This document shows, piece by piece, positions 1-10,406 of a stretch of DNA of 64,000 nucleotides. Source of the stretch: Nelumbo lutea (Eukaryota; Streptophyta; Magnoliopsida; Proteales; Nelumbonaceae); NCBI GenBank assembly GCA_022828595.1, contig JAKGHH010000002.1, positions 73,070,383 to 73,134,382 on the forward strand, in the 5' to 3' direction. A program made the translations under genes and the position numbers. The stretch's first letter is position 1, and each line of letters starts with the position of its first letter. The notes below the pieces were generated by a model. It was not told the origin of the DNA. It worked only from the letters and a program-made list of their open reading frames with translations, and did not search any database.

Positions 1-168
1 CCCACTAGTAGACTTTTTGTCATCAACTGAGGATTCTATTGGCTGCCTCTAAGTGTGTTGTAGTCTTAGGAGCATGCATGAATTGGCGAAGAACACCCAC
101 AACATAAGCAATGTCTGGCTGTGTCGTAGACAAATATAATAGTCTACCCACAAGTCTCTAGAATTGTT

Positions 169-978
169 TTACATCCTTGATAGTCTCACCTTGACAATCA
201 CATAATATGTGGTTTGGATCATGGGGGAGTCAACAGACTTGATTCCAAGTTTTCTTGTATCCTGTAATAAATCTAGGATGTATTTTCTTTGAGAAATGAA
301 GATCCCCTTTTTCGAACGGGCCACTTCAATTCCAAGAAAATACTTCAAGGGACCCAGATCCTTCACCTCAAATTGAGTGGCTAGTAACTCCTTTAGTCTC
401 TGAGTTTCCACCTTCCAGTTTTCTGTGATCACTATGTCATCAACATACACTATCAAGGCTGCAATTTTTCCCTTTCCTCTTTTCACAAATAATGTATGAT
501 CAATCTGACACTGTTTATAGCCAATCTGTTGTACAACTAGGTGAAACTTGCTGAACCAAGCTCTCGGTGATTGTTTTAGTCCGTACAATGACTTCTTTAA
601 CCTACACACCTTTTCCTCTTGGTCTTGGGCATAGAAACCAAGAGGTTGCACCATGTACACCTCTTCTTCAAGATCACCATTTAGGAAGGCATTTTTAATA
701 TCTAACTAGTGGAGATCCCAATCAAGGTTAGCAGTAAGAGAAAAAAGAAATCTGATAGAATTCATCTTAGCAATCAGAGCAAATGTCTCTGCATAGTCTA
801 ATCCATACACCTGAGTAAACCCTTTTGCCACCAACCGAGCTTTGTACCTTTCTATTGTGCCATCAGCCCTATGCTTTATTATAAAAATCCACTTACACCC
901 TACTGGTTTCTTTCCTACAAGAAGATCCACTGATTCCCATGTACCATTTTTATGTAAATCATTCATCTCTTCTTTCAT
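169..978 (-). pseudogene. Copia reverse transcriptase, element A
   Basis: This stretch encodes most of a copia reverse transcriptase in two adjoining open pieces (706-978 and 169-660) separated by a stop. The upstream piece has the conserved GCKWIFIIKHRADGTIERYK and YKARLVAKGFTQ region. The downstream piece has VCRLKKSLYGLKQSPRAWF and the catalytic YVDD box followed by IVIT. The DVKNAF catalytic motif falls in the gap between the pieces. In the intact family this enzyme would copy element RNA inside virus-like particles. Here it is a relic. Confidence 0.85.
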
Positions 979-1399
979 TGCATCTGTCCATTAAGGTACT
1001 AAAAGAGCTTCTGCCACATTTTTGGGGATAGGGACACTGTTAGTGGAAGAGAGAAAAGCACGAAAGGAGGATGAGATGTTCTCATATGATATAAAGTGGG
1101 AGATAGGATGTTTGGTGGTACATGACCTAACTCCCCTCCTTTGAGCAATAGGGATGTCAAGGTCATTGGCAGAAGAAGAATCGATAGCAATAGGATTAGG
1201 AATGCCAACATGAATAATAGTACTTGGTACGATGGGATCTGTCCCCGGTGAATCTGATGATGTTGGCGGTACAGTTTCAAGTTGCTCCACAGCTTTTGAC
1301 CCCGGCTGGCCCTTGCGGTGATGGAGAAAGACACGGAACAGAGGAGAGTCAGGTAGGGGAGGTAGCATTTGAAACTGTTTCTCCTCCACCCTATTCTCC

Positions 1400-1889
1400 T
1401 CTTGAGGAGAAACAAGAAAGAAAGGATCACTCTAAAAAAAAGACACATCCATGGAAACATAGTATTTCCAAGAAATAGGATCGAAACAACGGTAACCCTT
1501 TTGAGAAGGGTAGCCCAAGAATACACAAGGAAGAGCATGAGGGTCAAGCTTACCACGGGTAGGAGACAAGTTTTGAACAAAACAACAACAACCAAACACA
1601 CAAATGTGAATAGAAAAGAGGGGGGGAATAGGAGATGATGAGGGGACTTGTACCCTAACACACGAGATGGCATATGGTTAATGAGATAGGTAGCAAATAA
1701 CACAACATCCAACCAAAAACGTTTTGGAACACTCATATGGATTAGTAACACACAAACCACTTAAGTAGATGGTGGTTTTTTCTTTTTGCAACGCCATTTT
1801 GTTAAGGAGTTTTTGCACAAGAGTTATGGTGGATAGACCCACACGAAGCAAAGAACTCCATGAGATCACTGTGGAAGTTTTTGACAGTA
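1400..1889 (-). pseudogene. Copia integrase C-terminal part, element A
   Basis: The minus strand encodes, with frame changes, the end of an integrase catalytic core: a CAKTPQQNGVA-like motif near 1790-1830, then a TYLINHMPSRVLGYKSPH-type segment, then the linker towards RT. The N-terminal zinc-binding part and first catalytic Asp are absent because the 3' LTR of element B interrupts the domain at about 1889. It is too damaged to make integrase. Confidence 0.7.
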
Positions 1890-2155
1890 TGGCCGGCCAG
1901 AAATAAGAGGAAGAGAAGAAAAGAGAAGAGGAGAAGTGAAGAGAAGAGAGGAGAGAAGAAAGAAGGGTTTTGCAATGTAACAGTGCTGGCGGCACCAACC
2001 TTTATTTTAATATATATAGGGCGGCAGAAATAACAAGGGAAAAGACCCTTGTGCCCCTGAGTACAATAACAGACATAACAGAAAGAAAAAACGAAATAAA
2101 AAACACTTTAATTAGCCAAACAGACCCTAACATCAGCAACTAAATTATTTTAACA
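1890..2155 (-). repeat. 3' LTR of element B
   Basis: On the minus strand the LTR starts with TGTTAAAATAATTT directly after the polypurine tract (GAGGGGGAGTG) and ends near 1890, inside A's integrase. It holds a TATA-like stretch (ttaatatatata, about 2006-2020) and a long purine-rich run (1908-1970). The matching 5' LTR is missing, so the 1890 boundary rests only on where A's homology stops. Confidence 0.65.
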
Positions 2156-2162
2156 CTCCCCC

Positions 2163-2672
2163 TCAAGTTGGAGCATAGATGTCAATCATGCCCAACTTGT
2201 CACACAAATCTTTGTGTCGCACATGATGAAGACCTTTGGTGAAGATATCTGCAAGTTGTTTTTCTGAGCTGACATATGGTGTACACACTTCTCCACTTTC
2301 AAGTTTCTCTCTAATAAGATGCTTGTCCACTTCAATGTGTTTCATCCTATCATGCAAAACTGGATTAGCAGCAATATTGACGGTAACTTTATTGTCACAG
2401 TAGAATGACATAGGATTGCTCACTATGAAACCCAATTCACCTAACAGATTTCGTATCCACATGATTTCCGCAACCCCATGTGCCATCGCTCTATACTCTA
2501 CTTCAGCACTGGATCTAGCCACCACACTTTGTTTTTTGCTTCTCCATGTGACAAGGTTTCCTCCTACAAAGGCACAATACCCACTAGTAGACTTTCGGTC
2601 ATTGACTGCTCCTGCCCAATTTGCATCAGTATATACTTCCACTTTTAAGTGATCGTGTTTCTGGAACAACAA
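2163..2672 (-). pseudogene. Copia RNase H, element B
   Basis: This open frame of about 169 codons encodes the copia-type RNase H: EVYTDANWAGAVNDRKSTSG at the start, WRSKKQSVVARSSAEVEYRA in the middle, then HIEVDKHLIREKLESG and the conserved end LADIFTKG...KLGMIDIY. In the family this domain removes the RNA template during reverse transcription. This domain is intact, but the upstream RT is deleted and frameshifted, so no functional Pol is expected. Confidence 0.85.
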
Positions 2673-2823
2673 ACCACCTCTAGGAACTTCTTGAGATATC
2701 TCAAGATCCTCTCTGCAGCCTCAAAGTGAGTTGTCCTAGGGTTGTGCATGAATTGACCAAGGACACCCACTGCATAGGCAATATCAGGCCTGGTCATAAA
2801 CAAATACAAAAGTCTCCCCACGA

Positions 2824-2942
2824 GTCTCCCAGTTTGTGATTAGGTTCAATAGGTGAATATCTGGAACATCTTTACATCTTTACATCTTTCAAAAACTCTC
2901 CCTGATTGTCTCCCAGTTGGTGATTAGGTTCAATAGGTGAAT
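2824..2942. repeat. 84-bp-period local duplication in element B
   Basis: A 35-base segment containing tctcccagtt, gattaggttcaataggt and gaat occurs at 2824-2858 and again, with one change, at 2908-2942. The spacer contains three close copies of acatctt. It lies in the RT-RNase H linker and looks like a replication slip or template switch. Confidence 0.8.
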
Positions 2943-2984
2943 CAAATGGTTTTACCCCCAACTTGCCTGTATCTTCTAGTAGAT

Positions 2985-3560
2985 CTAGTAGATCAAATGG
3001 TTTTTCAGTCTCCGGATTTCAGCCTCCCAATCTCCTGTGATCACTATGTCATCCACATACACAATAAGAGTTGCAATTTTAACTTCACCTCTTTTTACAA
3101 ATGGAGTATGATCTGACTGGCATTGTTTGAACCCCATCTGTTGAACTGCTAAATGAAACTTACTGAACCAAGCCCGAGGTGATTGTTTCAACCCATATAG
3201 AGATTTTTTTAACCTGCACACCTTTTGTTCACTGCCTTTGGCACAGAACCCTGGGGGTTGGGTCATGTACACTTCCTCTTCCAAGTCACCATTCAAGAAA
3301 GCATTTTTGATGTCCAATTGGTGAAGATCCTAATCAAGATTTGCTGCCAAGGAAAGAAGAATCCTGATAGAGTTCATCTTGGCTACTGGAGCAAAAGTCT
3401 CTGCATAGTCCACTCCATATACCTGTGTAAAGCCTACCTTTCAACAGTTCCATCAGCCTTGTGTTTCACTGTGAACACCCACTTGCACCCCACTGGTTCC
3501 TTTCCTTCAGGAAGGTCTACCAACTCCTAAGTGCCTTTTTTGTGTAAAGCATCAATTTCT
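2985..3560 (-). pseudogene. Copia reverse transcriptase fragment, element B
   Basis: The minus strand encodes [18 protein letters not shown] (first catalytic Asp), then VCRLKKSLYGLKQSPRAWF and YVDDIVITGDWEAEIRRLK, and ends abruptly at about 2985 where the FEVKDLG...[11 protein letters not shown] segment should follow. Upstream, about 3320-3560, the GFTQVYG and GCKWVFTVKH segments remain with frame breaks. The internal loss of the RT end makes it non-functional. Confidence 0.8.
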
Positions 3561-3713
3561 TCCTGCATTGCATTTGTCCATTCATGTTTAGACAAAGCTT
3601 CTGTCACAATCTTAAGGAATGGGGACACTGTCCACAGAAGATAGAAAGGCACGGTATGAAGGCAAAACATGCTCATAAGACACAAAATTAGAGATAGGAT
3701 GATTAGTGGTACA

Positions 3714-4081
3714 TGTAGAGAACATTGATGTGGGCCCCACAGCTGTGGTACCACTCTATCCGTAGGGTAGAATGTATCTAGTCACAGCTGTGGTTATTTT
3801 GTTGTTTTGTTATTTCTAGTTTCAGTTTTATATTGGTTGTTATCTAGTCACAGTTATGATGTAAACACCAAGGGTAGATATGTCCTTTCATGTAACTAGC
3901 ATAACCTATATATATTAACTTAAAGTGGCGGCGGCAGAATGATTGACATTCTGTTCTTCTCCTCAAAATCTGTGTTCTATTGCTCTTCCGTCACTCTTTC
4001 TTCTACATCTTCACTTTCTCTTCTCATTGAACCTAAAATCTCTTAGTGATCAAGACTGAATAGCAGTCTTGAAAACCTACA
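3714..4081 (+). repeat. 5' LTR of element C
   Basis: The LTR starts TGTAGAGAAC and ends CCTACA just before the primer site. It holds a TATA-like motif (cctatatatatt, about 3905-3916), probably the element promoter. It also holds two copies of the palindrome CACAGCTGTGG (3738-3748 and 3783-3793). Confidence 0.92.
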
Positions 4082-4095
4082 TGGTATCAGAGCCA
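4082..4095 (+). other. Primer-binding site of element C
   Basis: TGGTATCAGAGCCA lies immediately after the 5' LTR and matches the complement of the 3' end of plant initiator tRNA-Met, the usual primer of copia elements. Confidence 0.9.
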
Positions 4096-4550
4096 AGTTA
4101 GGGTTTTTCATGTGAGTCTAATACCAGCCGACCACATGAGAATCTCCTAGGACTGAAAGCTGAAAAGGAGGAGTTCGCAGACTGATTCTTGGAGATCGCC
4201 AGAGGTACTAGCAGCTGTTAGAAACTTGCTAGGGTTGCAGAGTGTTGGTGGTCAGGAAGGATCAGAGAAGACTAGGGTTCAGGTAACCCTAGAAGGCAGC
4301 GAACTATTTTTTCCTTGTAAGTTGTTACTTTTTAATAGAAGTTCTTTCAGAGAAGATAGGTTGGACCTATCTGGAGGGAAAGGCCGAACCATTCTAGCTC
4401 TTTCTCTCTTCGATTTCCTAGGGTTTCTTTCTACTCTAGGGTTTGAAAGTGATCTGCGGCAAGCTCTAGTGGTTGACTGAACTCTGTGATCTACCTAGAG
4501 CTACTCTTAAGTTGATTGGTAGATCCGATCAGATTCTAGGGTTTCTTATT

Positions 4551-4690
4551 AACCCTACTGCAAGCTCATCTATACAGTTTGGACTGTGCGACTGAATTGC
4601 TTCCTCTCAGGACTGATTAAAACCCTACTGAAAGCTCATCTATATAGTTTGGACTGTGCGACTGAATTGCTTCCTTTCAGGACTAATTAA
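4551..4690 (+). repeat. 70-bp tandem duplication in the leader of C
   Basis: Two adjacent 70-base units (4551-4620 and 4621-4690), each starting aaccctactg and containing tttggactgtgcgactgaat, differ by only a few bases. Related element E carries one diverged unit at the corresponding place. The repeat is in the untranslated leader. Confidence 0.9.
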
Positions 4691-4905
4691 AACCCTAACT
4701 TTCCCTAGCATATCAGTTTTGTTTTAAAGCTGTTCTCAGAGTTCTAAGGGGGTTAGAGATCTACAGACAGCTACTGTTGTGTTGGCTAGTTGGTTTCAGA
4801 TCAGAATTACTTTGGTTTTGCGCACATACACTGAGAATACAGATCAGGCCTATACTGTTTTGATTGTGATTGGTGATTCAAGTACTATTTTGAGACTTGA
4901 CAGAA

Positions 4906-5990
4906 ATGGAGTCTAAAATTCAGGCAGAAGGCAGTCTTGGGAACATCAGTTATGGTGGTATTTCTGAGATGGGTGGTCAGATTACGACCGTAAAGTTTGA
5001 TGGATCAAACTATTTGGAATGGGCCCAATCAGCCATGATGGCTATTGGTGGAAGAGGTAAATTAGGGTACCTCCTGGGAGATATGAAAGAACCTTCCAAG
5101 GGAGACCCGACATATACCAAGTGGATGCAAGAAAACTACTTGGTTATGACATGGCTGTGTAATTCTATGCAGCCTCATATTAGCCGGAATTATTTGTGGG
5201 CAAAAACAGCTAAGGAGATATGGGATGTTATGAAAGAAACTTACTCCCAACCCCTTAATGTTGCCAGAGCATATGAATTGAAATGTGAAGTGAACACCCT
5301 TAAACAAGGAGAGAAACCGGTATCGGTCTACTTCTCTACCTTGAAGTCCCTGTGGCATGAGATTGATCACTTAGAGACTCTTGAGTGGGAGAGTCCCAAA
5401 GATGCTCAGACCCATAGAAAGCACATCGAGACAAACAGAGTGTTTGAGTTCCTGGCGGGACTGAACTCCGAATATGATATTGTGAGGCAGCAGATTTTGA
5501 CTAGAGACAATGTGACTCTCTCAGGCTTACACATTTGTACATAGTGAAGAAATCAGAAGGAAGGTTATGATGCAACCCATATCAGCCTTTGTAGCGGCTA
5601 CACCCAAATCAGGGGGTGATTCAGAGAAGGACAAGAGGAAGGAAGACAAGAAGGATGTAGTATGTGAACATTGTAAGAAACCCAAACATACAAAAGAGAC
5701 ATGTTGGAAACTGCATCCCCACTTGGTTCCTGCGAAGTTAAGAAACAAGAAGGGCACTGCTCATGTAGCCATGAACACTGATTCAACATCCTCATCTGGC
5801 ACAAAAGGAACATCTTTGGAGACCTTAGCTGCAGTTCGGGCTGCCCTAATACAACTAGAAAAGGAGGTTGGAAATTCAGCTCAGCCACCGCAGCCTCCAT
5901 CAGCCCCTGTCACATCTGCCTTCGCCCATTCAGGTACTCGAGCTTCAGCCTATCATGCCTCAGCTCCAGGTACTACTGAACCTTGTTGGG
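4906..5990 (+). pseudogene. Copia gag, element C
   Basis: The ATG at 4906 is the first in frame and starts MESKIQAEG, shared with element E. The capsid region follows (KFDGSNYLEWAQSAMMAIG, WMQENYLVMTWLCNSM, KEIWDVMKETYS, then FEFLAGLNSEYD). A missing base near 5520 shifts the frame. In the next frame a CCHC zinc knuckle (CEHCKKPKHTKETC, 5663-5704) for RNA binding is intact. The rest is a Ser/Ala/Pro-rich linker towards protease. In the family Gag forms the cytoplasmic particle where reverse transcription happens. Confidence 0.85.
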
Positions 5991-8900
5991 TAATAGACTC
6001 AGGTGCATCTGATCACATGACTAGCTTGCCTTCACTGTTTACTACTTACCATTTGTCTTCTGGTAGGGATAAGGTATCTATTGCTGATGGCTCCTGGTTC
6101 CTATTTCTGGGAAGGGTGACATCAAGCTTTCAGATACTATCTCCCTATCATCTGTTTTGCATGTTCCTAAGCTTGATACTAACCTTCTTTCAGTCAGTAG
6201 TATTACCAAGCATATGAACTGCTCAGTAACCTTCTTCCCTGACCGATGTGTTTTTCAGGACTTGGAGACGCAGAAGGTGATTGGGACTGGCCGTGAGACG
6301 AATGGGATCTATCTGCTCGGGGAGCGGTTTCGTCAGGGAGAGTCAGTAGAGAAGTTGTCTTTTGTTTCTAAGAGTGTGAGTCCGGTTATGCTTTGGCATA
6401 ACCGATTAGGTCATTTGTCTTTTCGATCTTTACAGAGTTTGTTTCCTACTTTATTTGAGTCTATTGAGTTGTCTCAGCTACAATGTGAAAGTTGTGAGTT
6501 TGCTAAGCATTGTAGAAAGCCTTATTTATTGAGTAATAAAAGGAGTGATAATTCTTTTGATATTGTGCATACTGACGTTTGGGGGCCTTATCATATCCCT
6601 TCCATGGATGGGTACAGATATTTTTTGTTATTTGTTGATGACCATACCCGCTTTTCTTGGGTTTATCTCATGCGTTCACGAGATGAGGTACCTTCCCTGA
6701 CCCAAAATTTTCACCAAATGATCCTAACCCAGTTTGATGTCAAGATCAAAGTTCTCCGATCTGATAATGCAAAGGAATACTTTGCTAAATCATTGACATC
6801 TTATATTCTTCATCATGGGGTTATCCACCAGAGCTCTTGCCCTCATACACCTCAGTAGAATGGAGTTGCCGAGAGGAAGAATATGCACATTTTGGAAGTG
6901 GCTAGAAGCCTCATGTTTACTTCTAATGTCCCTATTCGCTTCTGGGGGGACGCTATCCTCACGGCGGTATACCTTATTAATCGGGTCCCTTCCAGGGTCC
7001 TTGATATGCGATCTCCTTTTTCGCTTCTACACCCACGTGAGGACTTGTTTTCTATTCCCCTTAAGACATTCGGTTGCACTTGCTTTGTTCAGCTTCTCAG
7101 ACCCCATCCCTCCAAGTTTGAACCCAAAGCCTCCAAATGCATCTTCCTTGGTTATGCACAAACTCAAAAGGGTTATTGCTGTTATGATCCTATCTCTGGG
7201 AAGAAGTTTGTCTCCATGGATGTCACTTTCTTTGAGGGGACACCCTATTATCCTCGGGTTGCCCCTCAGGGGGAGAGTAGTGAGAGTGGGGGTTTGAGTT
7301 CTTGTCTTCAGGGGGAGAGCAGTAAGAGTGGGGCAGTTCCTTTACCTATTCCATTAGGTGATGAGAGCTGCAATGGTGAGGGTGGTCAGAGGGATCAGGA
7401 GTTGAGGGTTTATCACAGGCGGTGCAGGTAGGTTGATCCTGATCATTAGCAGTCCAAACCAGCTCCAATCTCATCTGCAACTCCATGTCCAGATACTTCA
7501 GTCCCAGAGCCCACAGAGACTTCCCCTACAGATGATCTTGACCTTCCAATTGCAGTCCATAAAGGGAAACAACATTGTACCACATCCACAGCCCACTGTA
7601 CTTCCCATTTTTTATCCTATGATCGCCTATCTCCTACCTACAGGTCCTACCTTAGCTCCATTTCCAATGTCCCTATTCCAAGAACAGTGCAAGAAGCCCT
7701 ATCCGTCCCTGAATGGAAAGATGCAATGCAAGTTGAGATGGATGCTCTGTTGAAGAACAACACCTGGGAGGTAGTTGATTTGCCAAAAGGAAAGAAACCA
7801 GTTGGGTGCAGATGGGTATTTACGGTGAAGCATAATACAGATGGATCTATTGAGAGGTATAAAGCTCGGTTAGTTGCAAGAGGGTTTACACAGACTTATG
7901 GCATAGATTACTTGGAGACATTTGCACCGGTAGCCAAGATGACTACTATTCGAGTTCTCTTGTCCCTTGCAGCAAGTCACACTTGGCCTTTATACCAAAT
8001 GGACGTGAAAAATGCCTTTCTGAATGGAGATCTGCAGGAAGAAGTTTACATGCGTTTGGCTCCTGGCTTCTATGATGCAGAAGCTAGGTAAGAAGGTCTG
8101 CCGGCTCAACAAGGCTTTGTATGGTCTGAAACAACCACCTAGGGCTTGGTTCGATAGATTCAGACTAGCACTTGTGAAGTTTGGATATGTACAGGCCCAG
8201 TCAGATCATACCCTATTCATTAAGAGGGTGGAGTCCTCTTTGACACTATTGGCAGTATGTGTTGATGATATTGTTGTCACAGGGAATGATAGCCATGAGA
8301 TTGAGTCTCTTAAACAGCTTCTTCACCAAGAATTTGAGGTCAAGGACCTTGGTGTACTCCAGTATTTTTTGGGTATTGAGGTTGCTAGATCCAAACAGGG
8401 GATCTTTATATGTCAGAGGAAATATGTCCTAGACCTGTTGGCAGAAACTGGAAAGTTGGGTGTCAAGCCTACAGATACACCAATTGAACAGAATCACAGG
8501 ATTAGTGCCGAGAGTGGGGAGCTTCTTGAAGACAAAGTTATGTTCCAGCAACTGGTAGCAAAGCTCCTCTATCTTTGCCTCATTCGGCCAGATATTACTT
8601 ATGCTGTTAGTATTGTCGGCCAGTACATGCATTCTCCTAGAACCACACATCTTCTTGCGGCAGAAAGAATCTTAGCCTACTTGAAGAGATGTCCAGATAG
8701 GGGTATACTTTTCAAAAACAACAATCACATGAAAGTGGAGGTCTATACTGATGCAGATTAGGCTGGGAGTGTTGATGGCAGAAGGTCTACCTCAGGATAT
8801 TGTGCCCTTGTGGGAGGAAACCTTGTCTCCTGGAGAAGTAAGAAACAAAGTGTGGTCTCCCGGTCAAGTGCTGAAGCAGAATACAGGTCCATGGCCAATG

Positions 8901-9216
8901 GAGTGGCTGAAATCCTATGGCTAAGATCTCTACTTGAGGAGTTGGGTATTGAGTATGAGAAGCCCCTGATGTTGTACTGTGATAATCAAAGCCGCCATTA
9001 ATATAGCACATAATCCAGTACAGCATGACAGAACCAAACACATTGAAGTTGACCGCCATTTTGTGCGAGAGAGGGTCTCATCTCAAGAAGTATGCCTCCC
9101 TTACATCACATCCAGTATGCAACTAGCCGACATTCTTACTAAAGCCGTATCAAGAAAGAAGCTAGAGGCGGATCTATCCAAGTTGGGAATGATGAACATA
9201 TACTCCCAACTTGAGG
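5990..9216 (+). pseudogene. Copia pol (protease-integrase-RT-RNase H), element C
   Basis: The order protease, integrase, RT, RNase H marks Ty1/copia. Protease has WVIDSGASDHM (catalytic DSG at 5996-6004). Integrase has LWHNRLGHLSF and CESCEFAKHC (zinc HHCC), then HTDVWGPY and SDNAKEY. RT has [12 protein letters not shown], but its active-site box reads CVDD (8268-8279) in place of YVDD. RNase H has TDAD, then a TAG in place of Trp, then GRRSTSGYC. The frame ends in LSKLGMMNIYSQLEG over the polypurine tract. Frameshifts and stops listed for the whole element kill the product. Confidence 0.88.
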
Positions 9217-9221
9217 GGGAG
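9209..9221 (+). other. Polypurine tract of element C
   Basis: The purine run gagggggagtg lies directly before the 3' LTR and would prime plus-strand synthesis. It overlaps the last codons of pol. Confidence 0.85.
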
Positions 9222-9589
9222 TGTAGAGAACATTGATGTGGGCCCCACAGCTGTGGTACCACTCTGTCCGTAGGGTAGAATGTATCTAGTCACAGCTGTG
9301 GTTATTTTGTTGTTTTGTTATTTCTAGTTTCAGTTTTATATTGGTTGTTATCTAGTCACAGTTATGATGTAAACACCAAGGGCAGATATGTCCTTTCATG
9401 TAACTAGCATAACCTATATATATTAACTTAAAGTGGCGGCGGCAGAATGATTGATATTCTGTTCTCCTCAAAATCTGTGTTCTATTGCTCTTCCATCACT
9501 CTTTCTTCTACATCTTCTTCACTTTCTCTTCTCATTGAACCTAAAATCTCTTAGTGATCAAGACTGAATAGTAGTCTTGAAAACCTACA
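9222..9589 (+). repeat. 3' LTR of element C
   Basis: This is a direct repeat of 3714-4081 with about 98.6 percent identity over aligned bases. It ends CCTACA and is followed at once by NAPRT intron 8 sequence, not by element B. Confidence 0.92.
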
Positions 9590-9652
9590 AATACAAATAA
9601 GTACTCTCAAGTAATGAGACATTACAACATATTCTGCAACAAGTTGACTTAC

Positions 9653-9770
9653 ATCATATGTATCGACAAGGGCTAGAAAGTTTTGGGGGAATGACAATGC
9701 ATATGAGATTAAAAGCTGCCAACTCGCTTTGATTGGTCTCACCAAAAACACCATGCAATGAATGTGTCCA
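9653..9770 (-). CDS. NAPRT: NAPRT exon 8 (frameshifted)
   Basis: The acceptor is TTTCAG before 9770 and the donor is GTAAGT after 9653. It encodes W-HSLHGVFGETNQSELAAF, then after an extra base the frame moves and continues SYALSFPQNFLALVDTYD. The family reads AAF-(T)-SYAL, so four bases (9706-9712 region) stand where three are expected. The exon is 118 bp against 117 needed. GETNQSELAAF and LVDTYD are strongly conserved in plant NAPRT and help form the substrate pocket region. Confidence 0.85.
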
Positions 9771-10304
9771 CTGAAACAAATGCATAAGAAGATCCAGAAA
9801 AGAAGTTAAATGGTAAATAACAATGGAAAGATACACAATGACATCATAACACACTCTCAGGGGGGCAGCCATTATCCATGTTCATAAAAGCTAATATGAT
9901 TGAAATACAAAGTATGGAAGGAAAGCATGGGGTTAATATTGAGGCCTGACAGCTAGACTTGCCTTCAAAAAAAATATTAAGGGAAAAACAGAAACTTTTA
10001 GCTGATATAATTTAATGAATATATATACTAAGAAGAGTACACATGCATGAAAACATGGTTCAGTCAAGATGCCCATACATGGATACTGACATGGAGATGG
10101 ACTGAAGGACAAAGCTGTAAATTTTCATTATCTAAAGGGAAAGGGAACTGCTTGGCATTGATGCAGCAGAATGTAATCATTCAGCAAGATGCAAGTATGT
10201 TTTCTAGCTGAGTAAAAGCAAGATGCAAGAAAACACCAATAATGACTAAATTAAGTTAAAATAGTTGAGTAAGAGACAAGAATTGTCTTTTAACAAAAAA
10301 CAAC
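9771..10304 (-). other. NAPRT intron 7
   Basis: This 534-bp intron is AT-rich and free of recognisable transposon sequence. The donor is GTTG after exon 7 and the acceptor is CAG before exon 8. Confidence 0.8.
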
Positions 10305-10406
10305 CTGAATTTTTCTTAGCCAGGTCTGCACCAGACTAACAAAATCTTCACAAGTACTTGAGCCATCATTACGACAAAGTGATTTGTCAATAATCTCATT
10401 GGGGCT
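10305..10406 (-). CDS. NAPRT: NAPRT exon 7
   Basis: This 102-bp exon encodes 34 residues, SPNEIIDKSLCRNDGSS then TCEDFVSLVQTWLRKIQ, matching the plant NAPRT segment after the active-site loop. Its frame is intact, with acceptor TTGCAG and donor GTTG. It joins in phase 0 on both sides. Confidence 0.88.

Larger units (their letters stand above)
1..1889 (-). mobile_element. Ty1/copia retrotransposon A, partial and decayed
   Basis: This minus-strand copia element runs off the left edge of the window. Reading leftwards it shows the end of integrase, a proline/serine-rich linker, reverse transcriptase and the start of RNase H (a KKSTSG-type motif at the very edge). It is cut at about 1889 by the 3' LTR of element B, and its gag, protease and 5' LTR are not seen. 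Its RT is close to that of element B, so the two belong to one family. It has several stops and frame changes and cannot encode a full polyprotein. Confidence 0.85.
2156..3713 (-). mobile_element. Ty1/copia retrotransposon B, 5'-truncated
   Basis: This is the 3' half of a minus-strand copia element: polypurine tract (2156-2170), RNase H, part of RT and the linker before RT. Its left end is the LTR at 1890-2155. Its other end is cut at 3713 by the 5' LTR of element C, and no continuation of B appears beyond C at 9590. RT has an internal deletion between the YVDD region (about 3050) and the RNase H linker (about 2985), and a local duplication at 2824-2942. Confidence 0.8.
3714..9589 (+). mobile_element. 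Ty1/copia retrotransposon C, full length, decayed
   Basis: This is a full-structure copia element: 5' LTR, primer site for initiator tRNA-Met, long leader, gag, protease, integrase, RT, RNase H, polypurine tract and 3' LTR. The two 368-bp LTRs differ by about 5 substitutions and two 3-base indels, so it is the youngest element by that measure. The coding region nevertheless has about four frameshifts (near 5520, 6090, 8085, 8990) and four in-frame TAG codons (6856, 7429, 7447, 8759). The flanks do not match: gtaca on the left, aatac on the right, with element B on one side and NAPRT intron 8 on the other. Confidence 0.92.

Noticed and set aside
4226..4480. Open frame of 84 codons in the C leader
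   Set aside because: It lies in the untranslated leader between primer site and gag, has no family resemblance and is not kept in element E.
5062..5370. Minus-strand open frame of 102 codons
   Set aside because: It is antisense to the C gag capsid region, whose plus-strand frame has recognisable motifs.
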